Positions 53,379 through 63,579 of a stretch of DNA of 64,000 nt are shown piece after piece. Both the position numbers and the translations under genes were made by a program. The number at the start of each line of letters is the position of its first letter. Within the stretch, counting starts at the first letter, position 1. Below the pieces are notes generated by a model, which saw only the letters and a list, made by a program, of their open reading frames with translations, did no database searches and was not told where the DNA came from. The DNA is from Actinomadura physcomitrii (GTDB taxonomy: Bacteria; Actinomycetota; Actinomycetes; Streptosporangiales; Streptosporangiaceae), in assembly GCF_008923205.2 (NCBI RefSeq), contig NZ_WBMS02000040.1, positions 1-64,000 of the forward strand, read 5' to 3'.

Positions 53379-53406
53379 GGCCGCCGGCCCGTTGCCGGCG
53401 GCGGCC
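53379..53406 (+). promoter_or_regulatory. Expression-platform hairpin of the glycine riboswitch
   Basis: GGCCGCCGGC pairs with the following GCCGGCGGCGGCC to give a very stable GC hairpin between the second aptamer and the gcvP start, about 30 bp before the ATG. It is probably the terminator or anti-terminator partner of the switch. Confidence 0.6.
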
Positions 53407-53437
53407 CTGAGCGACCGCAGCAGCCAGGAGGCTCTCC

Positions 53438-56308
<2,871 letters not shown>

Positions 56309-56329
56309 AGCCTAGGGGGACGTGTTTTC

Positions 56330-56349
56330 CCAGGGGGGCGACCCCCTGG
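56330..56349. repeat. GCGA-loop hairpin repeat, copy 1
   Basis: CCAGGGGG-GCGA-CCCCCTGG: 8-bp perfect stem with a GNRA-type tetraloop, followed by AACCCCCGTCACGACG. An almost identical block is at 56474-56493. It lies 22 bp after the gcvP stop. Confidence 0.75.
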
Positions 56350-56361
56350 AACCCCCGTCAC

Positions 56362-56417
56362 GACGAACAAGGCGTTTCCCGCTCCGCTAGAGCTCCGCGC
56401 GAAACGCCTTGTTCGTC
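56362..56417. terminator. Long inverted repeat after gcvP
   Basis: The 17-bp arms GACGAACAAGGCGTTTC and GAAACGCCTTGTTCGTC are perfectly complementary around a 22-nt loop. Composition is lower in GC than the surroundings. It probably terminates gcvP transcription; it may also be a mobile repeat. Confidence 0.65.
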
Positions 56418-56473
56418 GGCGGGCGGGCCCGCTGCGCTCGCTGCGCTCGCTCCGCGTGCCCGCCCGTGTTCTC

Positions 56474-56493
56474 CCAGGGGGGCGACCCCCTGG
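56474..56493. repeat. GCGA-loop hairpin repeat, copy 2
   Basis: Same 20-bp hairpin as at 56330-56349, with matching flanks (GTTCTCC before, AACCCCCGCCACGACG after). A further imperfect inverted repeat (CACGACGGGCA ... TGCCCGCCCGTG) follows it. Confidence 0.75.
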
Positions 56494-56567
56494 AACCCCC
56501 GCCACGACGGGCAGGCTGTTTCACGCTCCGCGTGCCCGCCCGTGAGGTGGCTGAGGTCTGGTCTTCC

Positions 56568-56667
56568 GGACCGGTGTTCAGCCGGCCCTTCCCGACGGGT
56601 GTTCAACCGGCGCCTCCGGACGGGTGTTCAGCCGGCCCTTCCGGACCGATGTTCAGCCGGCCCTTCC
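56568..56667 (+). repeat. 25-bp tandem repeat (four units)
   Basis: Consensus begins GGACCGGTGTTCAGCCGGCC and ends CTTCC. Units start at 56568, 56593, 56618 and 56643, with a few substitutions each. It lies between gcvP and the TPR gene in the 460-bp gene-free stretch 56309-56768. Confidence 0.85.
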
Positions 56668-56768
56668 GGAGCGGGGTGTTGCGCGGGTTTCTGAGTGTCG
56701 GGCGGGACGGGGCGGTGTCCGGTCGCTAGGCTCTGGGCGGACCCCGACCCCCAGAGGGCAGAAGACCG

Positions 56769-57878
56769 ATGAGCGAGTCCGCGGCCGACGATCCGGCCCT
56801 TTTGTGCGAGGAGGCGCGGAGCCTCGCGGAGAACGGTGCGGCCCGCGAGGCCGCGCTGCTGTTCGAACGGGTGCTCGCGCTCGGCGACACCCCCTCCCGG
56901 GCGCAGGCGGCGCTCGGCCTCGCGGTCGTGCTGGACGACGGCGGGGACGTCGAGGCGGCCCGCGAGGCCGACCGGGCCGCCATCGCCACCGGCGACCCCG
57001 AGTACGGGCCCCGCGCCGCCTACCACCTCGCGCTCACCCACGAGCGGGCCGGGGAGCACGAGGAGGCGGCGCCCGCCTGGCGCGTCGTCGTCGACTTCGG
57101 CAACCCGGCGTACCTGCCGCCCGCCCACCTCGCGCTCGCCCGGCTCGCCGACGACGCGGGCGCGTTCGAGGAGGCGCGCGGGCACTGGGAGGCCGTGCTC
57201 GCGACGGGCGACCCGGAGTACGGCCCGCCCGCCGCGCACGACCTCGCCCAGCGGCTGCTGGAGCGCGGCGAGCCCGCCCGCGCGCAGCGGGTGCTGGCGG
57301 CCGGGCTCCGGCTGATCGACCGGGACGGCGCCCCGTACGCGTACGCGCGGCTCGCCGTGGCGCTCGGCATCTCCTACCTCGACCAGGCCGTCGGCGCGTT
57401 CGGCGCGGCGCTCGGCGACGCGTCCGAGCCCGCCGACCCGGAGGTCGGGCCGCTCGCGACGGAGCTGCTGGCGCGGACGCTGCCGCTGCGCGGGCGCGGT
57501 GCGGAGGCGGGGGAGGTGTGGCGGCGCGGGCTCGCCGACCCGGGCGTCGCCGGCCAGGTACGGGCCCGGCTGCGCCGCGACTTCGGCGACGAGGACGCCG
57601 ACTCGGCCGACCTGTGGTGGGAGCCGGTCGTCGAGCAGGCCGTCACCGACGGGACGCTGCCCGCGCTCGCCGGCGAGGCGTTCGGCGCCCTCGACCACAT
57701 GTACGCGCTGCTCGCCGTCCGCCGCGCGGGGGAGCGGGCGGGAGGCGCCGCCGAGGCGATCGGCGACGCCGTCCGGGTGCCGGACGGGTACCCGTGGGGC
57801 CCGCTGCTGCACGAGAGCTTCGCCGAGCGGCTGCGGCTGGCGATGGGCGCGCCCCCGCCCGAGCGGCCCGGAGGCTGA
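56769..57878 (+). CDS. TPR-repeat protein
   Basis: 369 residues, all helical. Successive tetratricopeptide-like units are visible, each with a GDPEYGP-type turn (ATGDPEYGPRAAYHLALTHE and ATGDPEYGPPAAHDLAQRLL, plus the related FGNPAYLPPAHLALARLADD). No enzymatic domain, signal peptide or membrane helix is seen. It is probably a cytoplasmic scaffold for protein interactions. The partner is unknown; the following gene is on the other strand. Confidence 0.82.
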   Translation: MSESAADDPALLCEEARSLAENGAAREAALLFERVLALGDTPSRAQAALGLAVVLDDGGDVEAAREADRAAIATGDPEYGPRAAYHLALTHERAGEHEEAAPAWRVVVDFGNPAYLPPAHLALARLADDAGAFEEARGHWEAVLATGDPEYGPPAAHDLAQRLLERGEPARAQRVLAAGLRLIDRDGAPYAYARLAVALGISYLDQAVGAFGAALGDASEPADPEVGPLATELLARTLPLRGRGAEAGEVWRRGLADPGVAGQVRARLRRDFGDEDADSADLWWEPVVEQAVTDGTLPALAGEAFGALDHMYALLAVRRAGERAGGAAEAIGDAVRVPDGYPWGPLLHESFAERLRLAMGAPPPERPGG

Positions 57879-57891
57879 GCCCGGGCCCGCC

Positions 57892-58317
57892 TCAGTGGGA
57901 GACGTCGCGCTGGGCGACGACCTTGGTGATGCGGGCGCGGACGAGGAACTCGCCGGGCACCGCGTTGCGCTCGCCGAACTCGGCGGCGCGGTCGGCGCCC
58001 ATGTAGCGGCCGCCGATGACGGTCGCCCACCTGCGCAGCTCGTCGAGGTCCTCGGTGAGCCGGGCCTGCGCCTGGATCATCACGTACGAGTACGGGGGCG
58101 CCTGGTCGTCGACGCACACCGACAGGCGCGGGTCGCGGGCGAGCACGCGCGCCTTGATGCTCTCGTGGTAGGTGGTGAACAGCAGGTCGTCGCCGTCCAG
58201 GACGAACCAGATCGGCGTGACGTGCGGCGTGCCGTCCTTGCGGGTGACGCCGGCCTTGCCGGTGCGGGTGCCGGCCATGACGAAGGCGCGCCATTCGCTG
58301 TCGGTCATGATCTCCAT
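57892..58317 (-). CDS. PPOX-class F420- or FMN-dependent oxidoreductase
   Basis: 141 residues with a split-barrel flavin/F420-binding fold: GKAGVTRKDGTPHVTPIWFV, LLFTTYHESIKARVLARDPR, LSVCVDDQAPPYSYVMIQAQ and YMGADRAAEFGERN. This pattern is typical of the actinobacterial PPOX/FDOR-B proteins that use F420 or FMN. The substrate is unknown. The start at 58317 is chosen; an ATG at 58308 has a closer GGAG but short spacing. Confidence 0.88.
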   Translation of the reverse strand: MEIMTDSEWRAFVMAGTRTGKAGVTRKDGTPHVTPIWFVLDGDDLLFTTYHESIKARVLARDPRLSVCVDDQAPPYSYVMIQAQARLTEDLDELRRWATVIGGRYMGADRAAEFGERNAVPGEFLVRARITKVVAQRDVSH

Positions 58318-58372
58318 TTGTCCAGTGTGCCCCACATGATCACCGCCCGTGCCGGGCGGATACCGTGGCGTC

Positions 58373-58987
58373 ATGCAGATCCAGACCGCGCACGGCCCCG
58401 CTGAGGCGACCCTGGACGGGCCGGACCGCCCGGCGTTCCTGCTGGTCCTGACGCACGGGTCGAACGGCGGGGTGGACGCGCCGGACCTGCTGGCCGTCCG
58501 CGACGTCGCGCTCGGGCTGGACGGCGCCGTCGCGCGGGTCGTGCAGCCGTTCCGGCTCGCCGGGCGCCGGGCGCCCGGCTCGGCCCTCAAGCAGGACGAG
58601 GCGTGGCTGGAGGCCGTCGCGGTGCTGCGGGAGCGGTTCGGGGACGTCCCGCTCGTGCAGGGCGGCCGCAGCAACGGCGCGCGGGTCGCGTGCCGGACGG
58701 CGGCGGCGGCCGGCGCGGCGGGGGTCGTCGCGCTGGCGTTCCCGCTGCACCCGCCGGGAAAGCCGGAGAAGACCCGGGCGGACGAGCTGCGCGGTGCGGG
58801 CGTGGAGGTGCTGGTGGTCAACGGTGACCGGGACCCGTTCGGGATCCCGGACGCGGCGGACGCGGCGCAGGTCGCGGTGCTGCCGGGGGAGCGGCACGAC
58901 CTGAGCAAGGACCCGGGCGAGGTGGGCCGGGCGGTGGAGCCGTGGCTGCGGCGCTGGGCGGCGTCGCCGGCGCGCGCGGCCCGCTGA
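58373..58987 (+). CDS. Small alpha/beta-hydrolase (KANL3/Tex30-like)
   Basis: 204 residues. The nucleophile elbow is GGRSNGARVA, the oxyanion region LVLTHGSNGG, and the acid and histidine lie in VNGDRDPFG and GERHDLSKDP, a complete catalytic triad. The ALAFPLHPPGKPEKTRADEL segment is typical of the KANL3/Tex30 alpha/beta-hydrolase-like family. The substrate is unknown. It is divergent from the PPOX gene with a 55-bp gap. Confidence 0.88.
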   Translation: MQIQTAHGPAEATLDGPDRPAFLLVLTHGSNGGVDAPDLLAVRDVALGLDGAVARVVQPFRLAGRRAPGSALKQDEAWLEAVAVLRERFGDVPLVQGGRSNGARVACRTAAAAGAAGVVALAFPLHPPGKPEKTRADELRGAGVEVLVVNGDRDPFGIPDAADAAQVAVLPGERHDLSKDPGEVGRAVEPWLRRWAASPARAAR

Positions 58988-59010
58988 CGGGCCCGGACAG
59001 CAGTACGCCC

Positions 59011-59032
59011 CTGGGCCCGGGTGCGGGCCCAG
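59011..59032. terminator. Convergent terminator hairpin
   Basis: CTGGGCCC-GGGTGC-GGGCCCAG, a perfect 8-bp stem with a 6-nt loop, between the hydrolase and the DUF5999 gene. Confidence 0.65.
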
Positions 59033-59102
59033 AGGGCGTGGTCGGGCGGGCGTGCCCCCGAGGATGATCACCCGTTCGAACTAGTCCCCCGTCGGAGACT
59101 GG

Positions 59103-59306
59103 TCACGCGGCGGACGGCGCCTTCAGGTCCGTCGGCCGGTGCGGTGCGATGACCTCTCCATCGGGCAGCAGCTCACCGGTGTCCTCGAAGAGCACGACGC
59201 CGTTGCACAGCAGGCTCCACCCCTGCTCGGGGTGGGCGGCGAGCGTCCTGGCGGCGTCGCGGTCGGGCGCGTTGTGCGAGGGACAGGGCGGCTGGTGCGG
59301 GCACAT
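59103..59306 (-). CDS. DUF5999 family protein
   Basis: 67 residues from the ATG with GGAGG in front. MCPHQPPCPSHNAPDRDAAR and HPEQGWSLLCNGVVLFEDTG then ELLPDGEVIAPHRP match a small family very widespread in streptomycetes and relatives. The N-terminal Cys/His pairs might bind metal. The function is unknown. Its promoter region shares the 363-bp gap 59307-59669 with the lut operon. Confidence 0.85.
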   Translation of the reverse strand: MCPHQPPCPSHNAPDRDAARTLAAHPEQGWSLLCNGVVLFEDTGELLPDGEVIAPHRPTDLKAPSAA

Positions 59307-59375
59307 CGGCGTGCCTCCGGTCTCAACTACTGGTCGGTTGTGGTGCTTTTCCTTATGACGCACCCCAGTGTGGAA

Positions 59376-59391
59376 CGGTTCGCGCGAACCG
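59376..59391. promoter_or_regulatory. 16-bp perfect palindrome between DUF5999 and lutA
   Basis: CGGTTCGCGCGAACCG is perfectly symmetric and lies 70 bp upstream of the DUF5999 start and 280 bp before lutA. It is probably an operator of a homodimeric regulator for DUF5999 or for both directions. Nothing else was recognised in this 363-bp gap. Confidence 0.5.
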
Positions 59392-59669
59392 GCCATAGCC
59401 CGTTGGGACGGTTGTCCTTTGGTTCCCGAGTACCGGTGGTCTGTGACCCGTCTCACCCTGAGGTGCCAGGCATAGCGTCCCTCGCGCTCGATAACGGACG
59501 AAGAACGACACGCCGACGCCCCGGAAACGTTCCCGCCGGATCGATCTTCCTTACCGGGCCGCCCGGTTCCGGTCGGCGTGTGCGATCGTTTCACCCGGAC
59601 GCGGCCTCCGGGCGCCCTACGATGTCCCCCGGGGACCGGGCTTTGCGAGGCGTGGGGGGTGAGGCCGGT

Positions 59670-60398
59670 ATGCGGGTCGCGCTGTTCGTCGCGTGCTTCG
59701 ACGACGCGTTGTTCCCCGCGACCGGCAGGGCCGTGACGGCGCTGCTGGAGCGGCTCGGCCACGACGTCTCCTACCCGCCCGGCCAGACCTGCTGCGGCCA
59801 GATGCACTGGACGACCGGCTACCACCGCGAGGCGGCCGGCCTGGCGCGCGCGTTCACCGCCGCGTTCGAGGGCGCCGAGGCGATCGTGGCGCCGTCCGCG
59901 TCGTGCGCCGCCGCCGTCCGCGACGCCTACCCGCGGATCGCGCGGGCGGCCCGCGACGCCGCGCTGGCCCGCGCCGCCGAGGAACTGGCCGTCTACGAGC
60001 TGACCGAGTTCCTGGTGGACGTGCTGGGCGTGACGGACGTCGGCGCCTACTTCCCGCACCGCGTCACCTACCATCCGTCCTGCCAGTCGGCGCGGACCCT
60101 CGGCGTCGCCGACCGGCCGCTGCGGCTGCTGCGCGCGGTGAAGGGCCTCGACCTGGTGGAGCTGCCGGCGGCGCAGGAGTGCTGCGGGTTCGGCGGCGCG
60201 TTCGCGATGAAGAACGCCGACGTGTCGGTGGCGATGGTGGCCGACAAGGTCCGGCACGTCCGCGACACCGGCGCGGACGTGGTGTGCGCGGTCGACAACG
60301 GCTGCCTGGCGCACATCGGCGGCGCGCTGTCGCGGCTGCGCGGCGGCGTCCGGGTCATGCACCTGGCCGAGATCCTGGCCGGGACGGGGCCCGCGTGA
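59670..60398 (+). CDS. lutA: L-lactate oxidation iron-sulfur protein LutA
   Basis: 242 residues. The two CCG cysteine motifs are QTCCGQMHW and QECCGFGGAFAMK, with ACFDDALFP and YHPSCQSAR, as in LutA/LldE and glycolate oxidase GlcF C-termini. It forms part of the LutABC complex oxidising L-lactate to pyruvate. GGGGGGTGAGG precedes the ATG. Its stop overlaps the next GTG (GTGA). No lactate permease or LutR-type regulator gene is adjacent. Confidence 0.93.
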   Translation: MRVALFVACFDDALFPATGRAVTALLERLGHDVSYPPGQTCCGQMHWTTGYHREAAGLARAFTAAFEGAEAIVAPSASCAAAVRDAYPRIARAARDAALARAAEELAVYELTEFLVDVLGVTDVGAYFPHRVTYHPSCQSARTLGVADRPLRLLRAVKGLDLVELPAAQECCGFGGAFAMKNADVSVAMVADKVRHVRDTGADVVCAVDNGCLAHIGGALSRLRGGVRVMHLAEILAGTGPA

Positions 60399-61870
60399 CC
60401 GGCGCGCCGCCGGGACCGCGCACGCCCGCGGGAGCGCCGGGGGCGAGGGGCGAGCCGGGGGCGGGCGCCGCGCCGCCGAAGTTCGCGGTCGCCGCCCGGG
60501 CCGCGCTCGCCGACACCGGCCTGCGCCGCGGGCTGCGCGCCGGCGCCGCGGCGGTCCGGGAGCGGCGCTCGGCGGCTCCGGAGCCCGCCGACTGGGAGGA
60601 CCTGCGCGAGGCGGGCCGCGCCATCAGGGACGGGGCGCTGCTCGGCCTCGACGCGCACCTCGAGGAGCTGGAGCGGGCCGTCACCGAGGCGGGCGGCCGC
60701 GTGCACTGGGCGGCGGGCGCCGCCGAGGCGCGCCGGATCGTCACCGGCCTGGTGCGGGCGGCCGGCGCGGCCGAGGTCGTCAAGTCGACGTCGGCGGTCG
60801 CCCGGGAGATCGGGCTGAACGGGGCGCTGGCGCGCGCGGGCGTCGCGGTCCGCGAGACGGGGTTCGCCGAGCTGGTCGCGCAGCTCGCCGAGGACGACCC
60901 GGAAGGCCCGGCGCCGTACCGCGACCGCGCCCGGATCCGCGAGCTGTTCGCCCGGCGGCTGCCCGGCGCCGCCGGCGGGCCGCCCGGCGATCCCGCCGCC
61001 CTCGCCGAGGCGGCGCGGCTGCACCTGCGCGAGCGGTTCCTCGGCGCGCGCGTGGCGGTCACCGGCGCGAACTTCCTGGTCGCGGAGACCGGCACGGTCG
61101 TGCTGCTGGAGTCGGAGGGCAACGCGCGGATGTGCCTGACGCTGCCGGACACGCTGATCTGCGTCGCCGGCATCGAGAAGGTGGTGCCGGCGTGGGCCGA
61201 CATGGAGGTGCTGCTCCAGCTGCTGCCGCGCTCGGCGTCCGGCGCCCCGATGACGCCGTACGTGTCGTCGTGGACGGGCGTCACCGCCGGCGACGGGCCC
61301 CGCGAGTTCCATCTCGTGCTGCTCGACAACGGCCGCACGAAGGCGCTCGCCGACGAGGTCGGCCGCGCCGCGCTGCGCTGCATCGGCTGCTCGGCCTGCC
61401 TGGACGTGTGCCCCGTCTACGAGCGGACCGGGCCGGCCCCGTACGGGCCGGTCCGCGCCGGGCCGATCGGCGCGATCCTCACCCCGCAGCTGCGCGGGGT
61501 GGAGCGGGCCGCCGAGGCGTCGCTGCCGTTCGCGTCGACGCTCTGCGGCGCCTGCGCCGACGTCTGCCCGGTGAAGATCGACATCCCGGAGGTGCTGGTG
61601 CACCTGCGCGGCCGGGTGGTCGAGTCGCGCCGGCACCGGCCCGTCCCGACCCCGGAGCTCGTGCTGATGCGCGGCCTGGCCTGGACGATGGCCGACCCGC
61701 GCCGGTACGAGGCGGCGGTGCGCCGCGGCACCCGCTGGGCGCGGCTGATGTCGCGCGGCGGCCGGATCCGCCGGCTGCCCGGCCTGCTCGGCAAGTGGAC
61801 CGAGGCCCGCGACCTGCCCGCGCCGCCGCCGGAGACCTTCCGCGCGTGGTGGTCGAGGAGGCACCGGTGA
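60395..61870 (+). CDS. lutB: L-lactate oxidation iron-sulfur protein LutB
   Basis: 491 residues from a GTG. An N-terminal LUD domain (VVKSTSAVAREIGLNGALAR, VTGANFLVAETGTVVLLESE) is followed by two 4Fe-4S clusters, CIGCSACLDVCPVY and CGACADVCPVKIDIP. The first about 30 residues are a low-complexity Pro/Gly/Ala stretch not found in most homologs. Coupled on both sides by 4-bp GTGA overlaps. Confidence 0.94.
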   Translation: MTGAPPGPRTPAGAPGARGEPGAGAAPPKFAVAARAALADTGLRRGLRAGAAAVRERRSAAPEPADWEDLREAGRAIRDGALLGLDAHLEELERAVTEAGGRVHWAAGAAEARRIVTGLVRAAGAAEVVKSTSAVAREIGLNGALARAGVAVRETGFAELVAQLAEDDPEGPAPYRDRARIRELFARRLPGAAGGPPGDPAALAEAARLHLRERFLGARVAVTGANFLVAETGTVVLLESEGNARMCLTLPDTLICVAGIEKVVPAWADMEVLLQLLPRSASGAPMTPYVSSWTGVTAGDGPREFHLVLLDNGRTKALADEVGRAALRCIGCSACLDVCPVYERTGPAPYGPVRAGPIGAILTPQLRGVERAAEASLPFASTLCGACADVCPVKIDIPEVLVHLRGRVVESRRHRPVPTPELVLMRGLAWTMADPRRYEAAVRRGTRWARLMSRGGRIRRLPGLLGKWTEARDLPAPPPETFRAWWSRRHR

Positions 61871-62508
61871 GCTCCCGGGACGAGATGCTGCGGCGGGTCC
61901 GCGAGGCGCTCGGCGGGGCGCGCGGCGCTCCGCCGGAGGTGCCGCGCCGGTACGAGCGCCGGCTGTCCGCCGAGGACGCGGCGGCCGGGGCGGACGTGCC
62001 GGCGCTGTTCGGCGAGCGGGTCGCGGAGAACCGGGCGGCGGTGCGGCACGTCGGCGCGGACGAGCTGGCCACCGCGGTCGCCGCCGCGCTGTGGGGGCGC
62101 GAGGCCAAGCAGATCGTCGTCCCGGCGGACCTGCCGTTCGGCTGGCTCGCGGAGCTGGACGGGGTGCGCGCGATGGCGGACCGCCCGGCGATCGACGTGG
62201 ACGCGCTCGCCGCCGCGGACGGCGTCGTCACCGGCTGCGCCGTCGCGATCGCCGAGACCGGGACGGTCGTGCTGGACGGCGGCCCGACGCAGGGCCGGCG
62301 CGTCCTCACCCTGCTGCCCGCCTACCACCTGTGCGTCGTGCAGGCGGAGCAGATCGTGGGAACGGTCCCGGAGGCGGTCGGGCGGCTCGACCCGGCCCGG
62401 CCGCTCACCTGGATCAGCGGCCCGTCCGCCGCGTACGGCGCGGACATGCCGGGCGCGGAGGGCATGCACGGCCCCCGCCACCTCGAGGTGCTGGTCGTCG
62501 AGGACTGA
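61867..62508 (+). CDS. lutC: L-lactate oxidation protein LutC (LUD domain)
   Basis: 213 residues from a GTG overlapping the LutB stop. The LUD fold is visible from CAVAIAETGTVVLDGG and YHLCVVQAEQIVGTVPEAV; the end SGPSAAYGADMPGAEGMHGP then RHLEVLVVE matches the conserved LutC C-terminus. Third subunit of the lactate oxidation complex. It ends 24 bp from the convergent TetR gene. Confidence 0.93.
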   Translation: MSSRDEMLRRVREALGGARGAPPEVPRRYERRLSAEDAAAGADVPALFGERVAENRAAVRHVGADELATAVAAALWGREAKQIVVPADLPFGWLAELDGVRAMADRPAIDVDALAAADGVVTGCAVAIAETGTVVLDGGPTQGRRVLTLLPAYHLCVVQAEQIVGTVPEAVGRLDPARPLTWISGPSAAYGADMPGAEGMHGPRHLEVLVVED

Positions 62509-62532
62509 CCCGGTCCCCGGACCGGCGGCCCG

Positions 62533-63105
62533 CTATCCGGCGCCGGCGAGGACGAGGTCGAGGCCGGCGGTGAAGCGGGCGTCCCAGTCGACGGCCCGGT
62601 CGGCGCCGTCCTCGGCCGTCCCGCGCACCTCCAGGGCGGCGTGCCCGATGACGTACCCGAGCAGTGCGTGCGCGGCGACGGCGGCGGGCTCCTCGCGCAC
62701 GCCGCCCTGCCGCATCACCTCCCGCAGGGACGCGACGGTCGCGGCGAGCGCGGCCGGGTTGCGGCGGGTGACGACGAGCGGGAGCACGCCGGCGTGGGCG
62801 AGGAGCCGGGAGCGGTAGCCGGCGGCCCAGGCGCGCAGCGTGCCGCGCCAGGACGCCGCGTCGGCCGCCGAGGCGTCGGCGGGGGCGGCGGCGACGTGCG
62901 CCACGAGGCCGTCGAGGAGCTGCTCCTTGCCGCGCGGGAGGTGGTGGTAGATGGCCATAGCCTCGACCTCGAGGGCGTCGCCGAGGCGGCGCATGGTGAG
63001 GCGGCCGAGTCCCTGGCCGTCGACGATCTGCAGGGCCGCCTCGGTGATCCGCTCGATCGACAGGGGCGCGCGGTTCTGGGCGTTGATGCTGGGCTGCCTG
63101 ACCAT
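62533..63105 (-). CDS. TetR-family regulator with TetR_C (tetracycline repressor-like) domain
   Basis: 190 residues from the ATG at 63105. The HTH reads SIERITEAALQIVDGQGLGR and LTMRRLGDALEVEAMAIYHH, the pattern of the TetR_C/TetR(D)-like class. The C-terminal half (LRAWAAGYRSRLLAHAGVLP) is its ligand domain. It is convergent to lutC; its target is not obvious. Upstream lies the terminator of the tRNA-like RNAs. Confidence 0.9.
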   Translation of the reverse strand: MVRQPSINAQNRAPLSIERITEAALQIVDGQGLGRLTMRRLGDALEVEAMAIYHHLPRGKEQLLDGLVAHVAAAPADASAADAASWRGTLRAWAAGYRSRLLAHAGVLPLVVTRRNPAALAATVASLREVMRQGGVREEPAAVAAHALLGYVIGHAALEVRGTAEDGADRAVDWDARFTAGLDLVLAGAG

Positions 63106-63173
63106 GGGGGCAAGCGTACGGCGGGCCGCCGACATGATCGCGGACTGGCGCGCGCGCCGTGCCGGACGGCGGC

Positions 63174-63206
63174 GGGCCCCGGAACTTTGCCCGAGTCCCG
63201 GGGCCC
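63174..63206 (-). terminator. Terminator after the tRNA-like RNAs
   Basis: GGGCCCCGGGA on the minus strand pairs with TTCCGGGGCCC (11 bp including one G-U pair), with an 11-nt loop. It lies about 40 bp beyond the 3' end of the second tRNA-like RNA. Confidence 0.6.
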
Positions 63207-63245
63207 TTGGTGGTTCCGCCCTGCTGCGCGCACCGACGCGGATCC

Positions 63246-63352
63246 GGGGACCGGTCAGGTTGAGTTTCGCCGCGTTCTCCCATTGAACTACCGCCGCACG
63301 AGAGCGGCGGACCAGATTCGAACTGGTACACCGGCGTCCTTCGCCGTCCCCC
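63246..63352 (-). ncRNA. Y RNA-like RNA 2 with circularly permuted tRNA mimic
   Basis: Minus-strand order: outer stem 5' strand GGGGAC (63351-63346); helix strand CGCCG; T-arm ACCAGTTCGAATCTGGT (63327-63311); acceptor 3' strand CCGCCGC; 6-nt loop TCTCGT (63303-63298); acceptor 5' strand GCGGCGG (a perfect 7-bp match); TA; D-arm GTTCAATGGGAGAAC (63288-63274); helix strand CGGCG; then outer stem 3' strand GTCCCC (63251-63246). No anticodon arm or CCA exists, so it is not a usable tRNA. T-before-D order on a closed acceptor stem is the YrlA-type Y RNA layout. The GGCGAAGG and CCTGACCGGTC strands of the outer stem resemble the Ro-binding stem of Y RNAs. Confidence 0.72.
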
Positions 63353-63375
63353 GCCGGCCGGTGCTGGGCGGAGAT

Positions 63376-63502
63376 GCTGAGACTGGAGCGAGAGCCTGAG
63401 TCTGATGGGCCGCTCTGCCGCTGAGCTACCGGGGCCCGAGTGCTCCGGGGAGGATTCGAACCTCCGCTGACGCCACTGATCAAGCTGAACTTCATTCTCA
63501 GC
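63376..63502 (-). ncRNA. Y RNA-like RNA 1 with circularly permuted tRNA mimic
   Basis: Minus-strand order: outer stem GCTGAGA (63502-63496); T-arm GGAGGTTCGAATCCTCC (63465-63449); acceptor 3' strand CCGGAGC; 6-nt loop ACTCGG (63441-63436); acceptor 5' strand GCCCCGG (6 of 7 pairs, one C-A mismatch); TA; D-arm GCTCAGCGGCAGAGC (63426-63412); then TCTCAGC (63382-63376), which closes the outer stem. Possible inner pairing: ATCAG with TTGAT. It lies 78 bp after the DUF7873-like stop, behind two hairpins (a CCCCCGC/GCGGGGG stem and CGGGC-GCAA-GCCCG). Exact RNA ends are not known. Confidence 0.7.
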
Positions 63503-63579
63503 TTCGGGCTTGCGCCCGCCCCCGCGCTCCGAGCGGGGGAGTCTTCAGTTGTTTCCGGCCGCGTCCGTGCGCGGGCGTG

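Noticed and set aside
56309..56768. Insertion sequence or integrated element after gcvP
   Set aside because: There is no transposase, no target duplication and no integrase; the sequence is only repeats and hairpins.
63246..63502. Two ordinary tRNA genes on the minus strand
   Set aside because: T-arms precede D-arms, the acceptor strands are joined by a 6-nt loop, and no anticodon arm of normal size lies between D- and T-arms, so conventional tRNAs are excluded.
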